From Acidobacteriaceae bacterium (GTDB lineage: Bacteria; Acidobacteriota; Terriglobia; Terriglobales; Acidobacteriaceae): 7,263 bases of DNA. The stretch spans positions 1-7,263 of the forward strand of contig JASHUH010000493.1 of the NCBI GenBank assembly GCA_030040115.1, read 5' to 3'. The translations under genes were made by a program, and so were the position numbers. This document shows, one piece after another, positions 6,332 through 7,263 of this stretch; position 1 is the stretch's first letter, and each line of letters starts with the position of its first letter. The notes under the pieces were generated by a model, which saw only the letters and a list, made by a program, of their open reading frames with translations, was not told the origin of the DNA and did not search any database.

Positions 6332-6633
6332 CAGGGTTACGGCCTCGAACCGCGGCTGCGACGTCTTCTCGTCCTCAAGACCAGAATAGCGATCTTCGGG
6401 TAATTCCATGCACCTTTGAGGAAGAGCGGAAGCGCTTTGGGATGAGCGGGTTAGGAGGGAATCCGCGCGAAGAGGGCTTGACTTCATCCGGGCCGTTCCG
6501 CCTATACGCAGGCTGGATCATTCGGCGCTTGCCGTTCCTGGAGTGACGTCGCAAAACAGGCGCCGAGAGTGGAAATTCCGGGGCAGATTTTTTGAGAGGT
6601 CAGGATTGCCGGCCAAATGGGCGCGGCAGGTGG

Positions 6634-6661
6634 TATTTGACTCATCGAGATGAGTCAAATA
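6634..6661. promoter_or_regulatory. vapBC operator palindrome
   Basis: A perfect 28-bp inverted repeat: arms TATTTGACTCATC (6634-6646) and GATGAGTCAAATA (6649-6661) around GA. A further direct copy of the half-site, ACTCATCG (6663-6670, matching 6640-6647), lies 23 bp along. It overlaps the promoter of the toxin-antitoxin operon and ends 10 bp before the antitoxin start. VapB-VapC complexes commonly repress their own promoter through such sites, so autoregulation here is a well-supported inference. Confidence 0.8.
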
Positions 6662-6665
6662 CACT
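6637..6665 (+). promoter_or_regulatory. Sigma-70-type promoter of vapBC, likely leaderless
   Basis: TTGACT (6637-6642, 5 of 6 to the -35 consensus) and TACACT (6660-6665, 4 of 6 to the -10) are separated by the optimal 17 bp. Transcription would start about 7 bases after the -10, at or next to the A of the ATG at 6672. No ribosome binding site precedes that ATG, in agreement with a leaderless message. Both hexamers lie wholly or partly within the operator. Confidence 0.6.
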
Positions 6666-6671
6666 CATCGC

Positions 6672-6929
6672 ATGTCTAAGCGGCTGCAGGTTATTCTTCA
6701 GGACCCTGAGTATCGCGATATCCAGCGCGCGGCGCGGTTGCGCCGCATGTCCATTGCCGAATGGGTGCGGCAGGCCCTGGTGCAGGCCCGCAAGAGTGAG
6801 CCAAGCCGCGAGGTTGCGTCCAAGCTCGAGGTCATTCGGGCGGCGGCACGCATGGACTTTCCCGCCGCCGATATCGACCGAATGCTCGAAGAGATCGAGC
6901 AGGGCTACGGATTGGGCAGGCAGCCGTGA
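6672..6929 (+). CDS. vapB: VapB-type ribbon-helix-helix antitoxin
   Basis: An 85-residue protein predicted to bind the operator just upstream and neutralise the PIN-domain toxin encoded next. The N-terminus has the ribbon-helix-helix pattern: strand RLQVIL (4-9), helix [13 protein letters not shown] (13-25), then [16 protein letters not shown] (26-41). The C-terminal half, with [16 protein letters not shown] near residues 63-78, is the usual toxin-masking part. Its length is typical for the group. Its stop overlaps the toxin start by four bases (GTGA), so translation is probably coupled. The start has no Shine-Dalgarno sequence and sits at the predicted transcription start, so leaderless translation is inferred. 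The exact antitoxin subfamily was not checked against profiles. Confidence 0.85.
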   Translation: MSKRLQVILQDPEYRDIQRAARLRRMSIAEWVRQALVQARKSEPSREVASKLEVIRAAARMDFPAADIDRMLEEIEQGYGLGRQP

Positions 6930-7263
6930 TTTTTGTCGATTCGAACATCCCTATGTATCTGGTGGGGGCTCCCCATCCGCATAAGACCGACGCCAAACGT
7001 TGGCTGGAGGAATTGGTGAGTGGACAGGAGCGGCTGGTGACCGACGCCGAAGTGCTGCAGGAAATCCTCCACCGTTACGTTTTCATCGGGCGGCCGGATG
7101 CGATTCAGCCAGCGTTTGACGCCTTGCTGGGAGTCGTCGATGAAGTATTCCCGGTGGACCGAGCGGCAGTGGAACGAGCTAGGGAAATTGTGCTGGGCCG
7201 GAAGGGCTTGTCGGCGCGAGATGCGGTCCATCTGGCCGCGATGCAGATCCACGGCATCCAGAA
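6926..7263 (+). CDS. vapC: VapC-type PIN-domain toxin (partial, cut by right edge)
   Basis: The first 112 residues of a PIN-domain ribonuclease; such toxins cut specific RNAs, often tRNA or rRNA, when the antitoxin is lost. The start is GTG at 6926 inside the antitoxin stop (GTGA overlap). It gives [11 protein letters not shown], where D5 is the first metal-binding acid. E46 in VLQEILHRY (E42 is an alternative) and D99 in [11 protein letters not shown] are the expected second and third acids. PIN toxins of this type are about 130-140 residues, so roughly the last 20-30, including the fourth acidic position, lie outside the window. What is visible is intact and in frame. Confidence 0.88.
   Translation, partial: MIFVDSNIPMYLVGAPHPHKTDAKRWLEELVSGQERLVTDAEVLQEILHRYVFIGRPDAIQPAFDALLGVVDEVFPVDRAAVERAREIVLGRKGLSARDAVHLAAMQIHGIQ

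Larger units (their letters stand above)
5840..6633. other. Geneless region with structured elements
   Basis: No reading frame here is convincingly coding. The longest plus-strand one (6136-6546) shows no motif, lacks a ribosome binding site and crosses two terminator-like hairpins. Going rightwards, the region contains several TGGCGC/TGGCGT stretches (about 5986-6070), a GC stem CGGCGCC/GGCGCCG (6035-6041 with 6055-6061), the TAGCTAAT dyad, a C-rich block, and an AT-rich stretch with consecutive hairpins. The last 300 bases before the vapB operator show nothing clear. Confidence 0.6.

Noticed and set aside
6478..6508. TTGACT and TATACG as an additional upstream vapBC promoter.
   Set aside because: The spacer is 19 bp and the -10 is poor; the promoter at 6637-6665 is much better.
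6136..6546. A 136-residue plus-strand ORF as a gene.
   Set aside because: No motif or ribosome site, and it crosses two terminator-like hairpins.

Overview
The window looks like a piece of a bacterial chromosome with mixed base composition. Two sigma-54 (RpoN) activators, a secreted clan GH-D type glycosidase, a YXWGXW-repeat envelope protein and a VapBC module together suggest a soil or sediment bacterium. Acidobacteriota is my best guess, but this is inference from gene content, not from a marker gene. No rRNA, tRNA, insertion sequence or CRISPR array was seen.

Layout from left to right. (1) 1-324, minus strand: the N-terminal part of a sigma-54-activator-type AAA+ protein that runs off the left edge. 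It has no upstream sensory domain and its GAFTGA loop is replaced by SRSLRT. (2) 379-819, intergenic: it holds a good -24/-12 sigma-54 promoter (374-389) pointing into gene 1. About 165-190 bp upstream are two TGCACACT direct repeats 21 bp apart that look like activator sites. (3) 820-2325, minus strand: a complete sigma-54 activator with a pseudo-receiver domain, an intact AAA+ domain with GAFTGA, and a Fis-type HTH. (4) 2326-3363: about 1 kb with no convincing gene, but with a set of competing hairpins at 3092-3120. (5) 3364-5373, minus strand: an exported alpha-galactosidase-like glycoside hydrolase. (6) 5426-5457: a strong intrinsic terminator on the minus strand. (7) 5516-5839, minus strand: a small exported YXWGXW protein. 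(8) 5840-6630, geneless: an 8-bp dyad next to G-rich runs, then an AT-rich stretch of consecutive hairpins with two terminator-like ends, possibly a small RNA. (9) 6634-7263, plus strand: a vapBC toxin-antitoxin operon with a 28-bp operator palindrome overlapping a promoter, and apparently a leaderless antitoxin start; the toxin is cut by the right edge.

The most notable part is the left third. The complete activator (gene 2) has everything needed to open sigma-54 promoters. The gene downstream on the same strand sits behind a sigma-54 promoter yet encodes a relative that has lost the loop contacting sigma-54. A regulatory cascade, or hetero-oligomer formation between the two, is a testable inference. 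The right end is an ordinary toxin-antitoxin module in protein content, but its control region is unusually clear.
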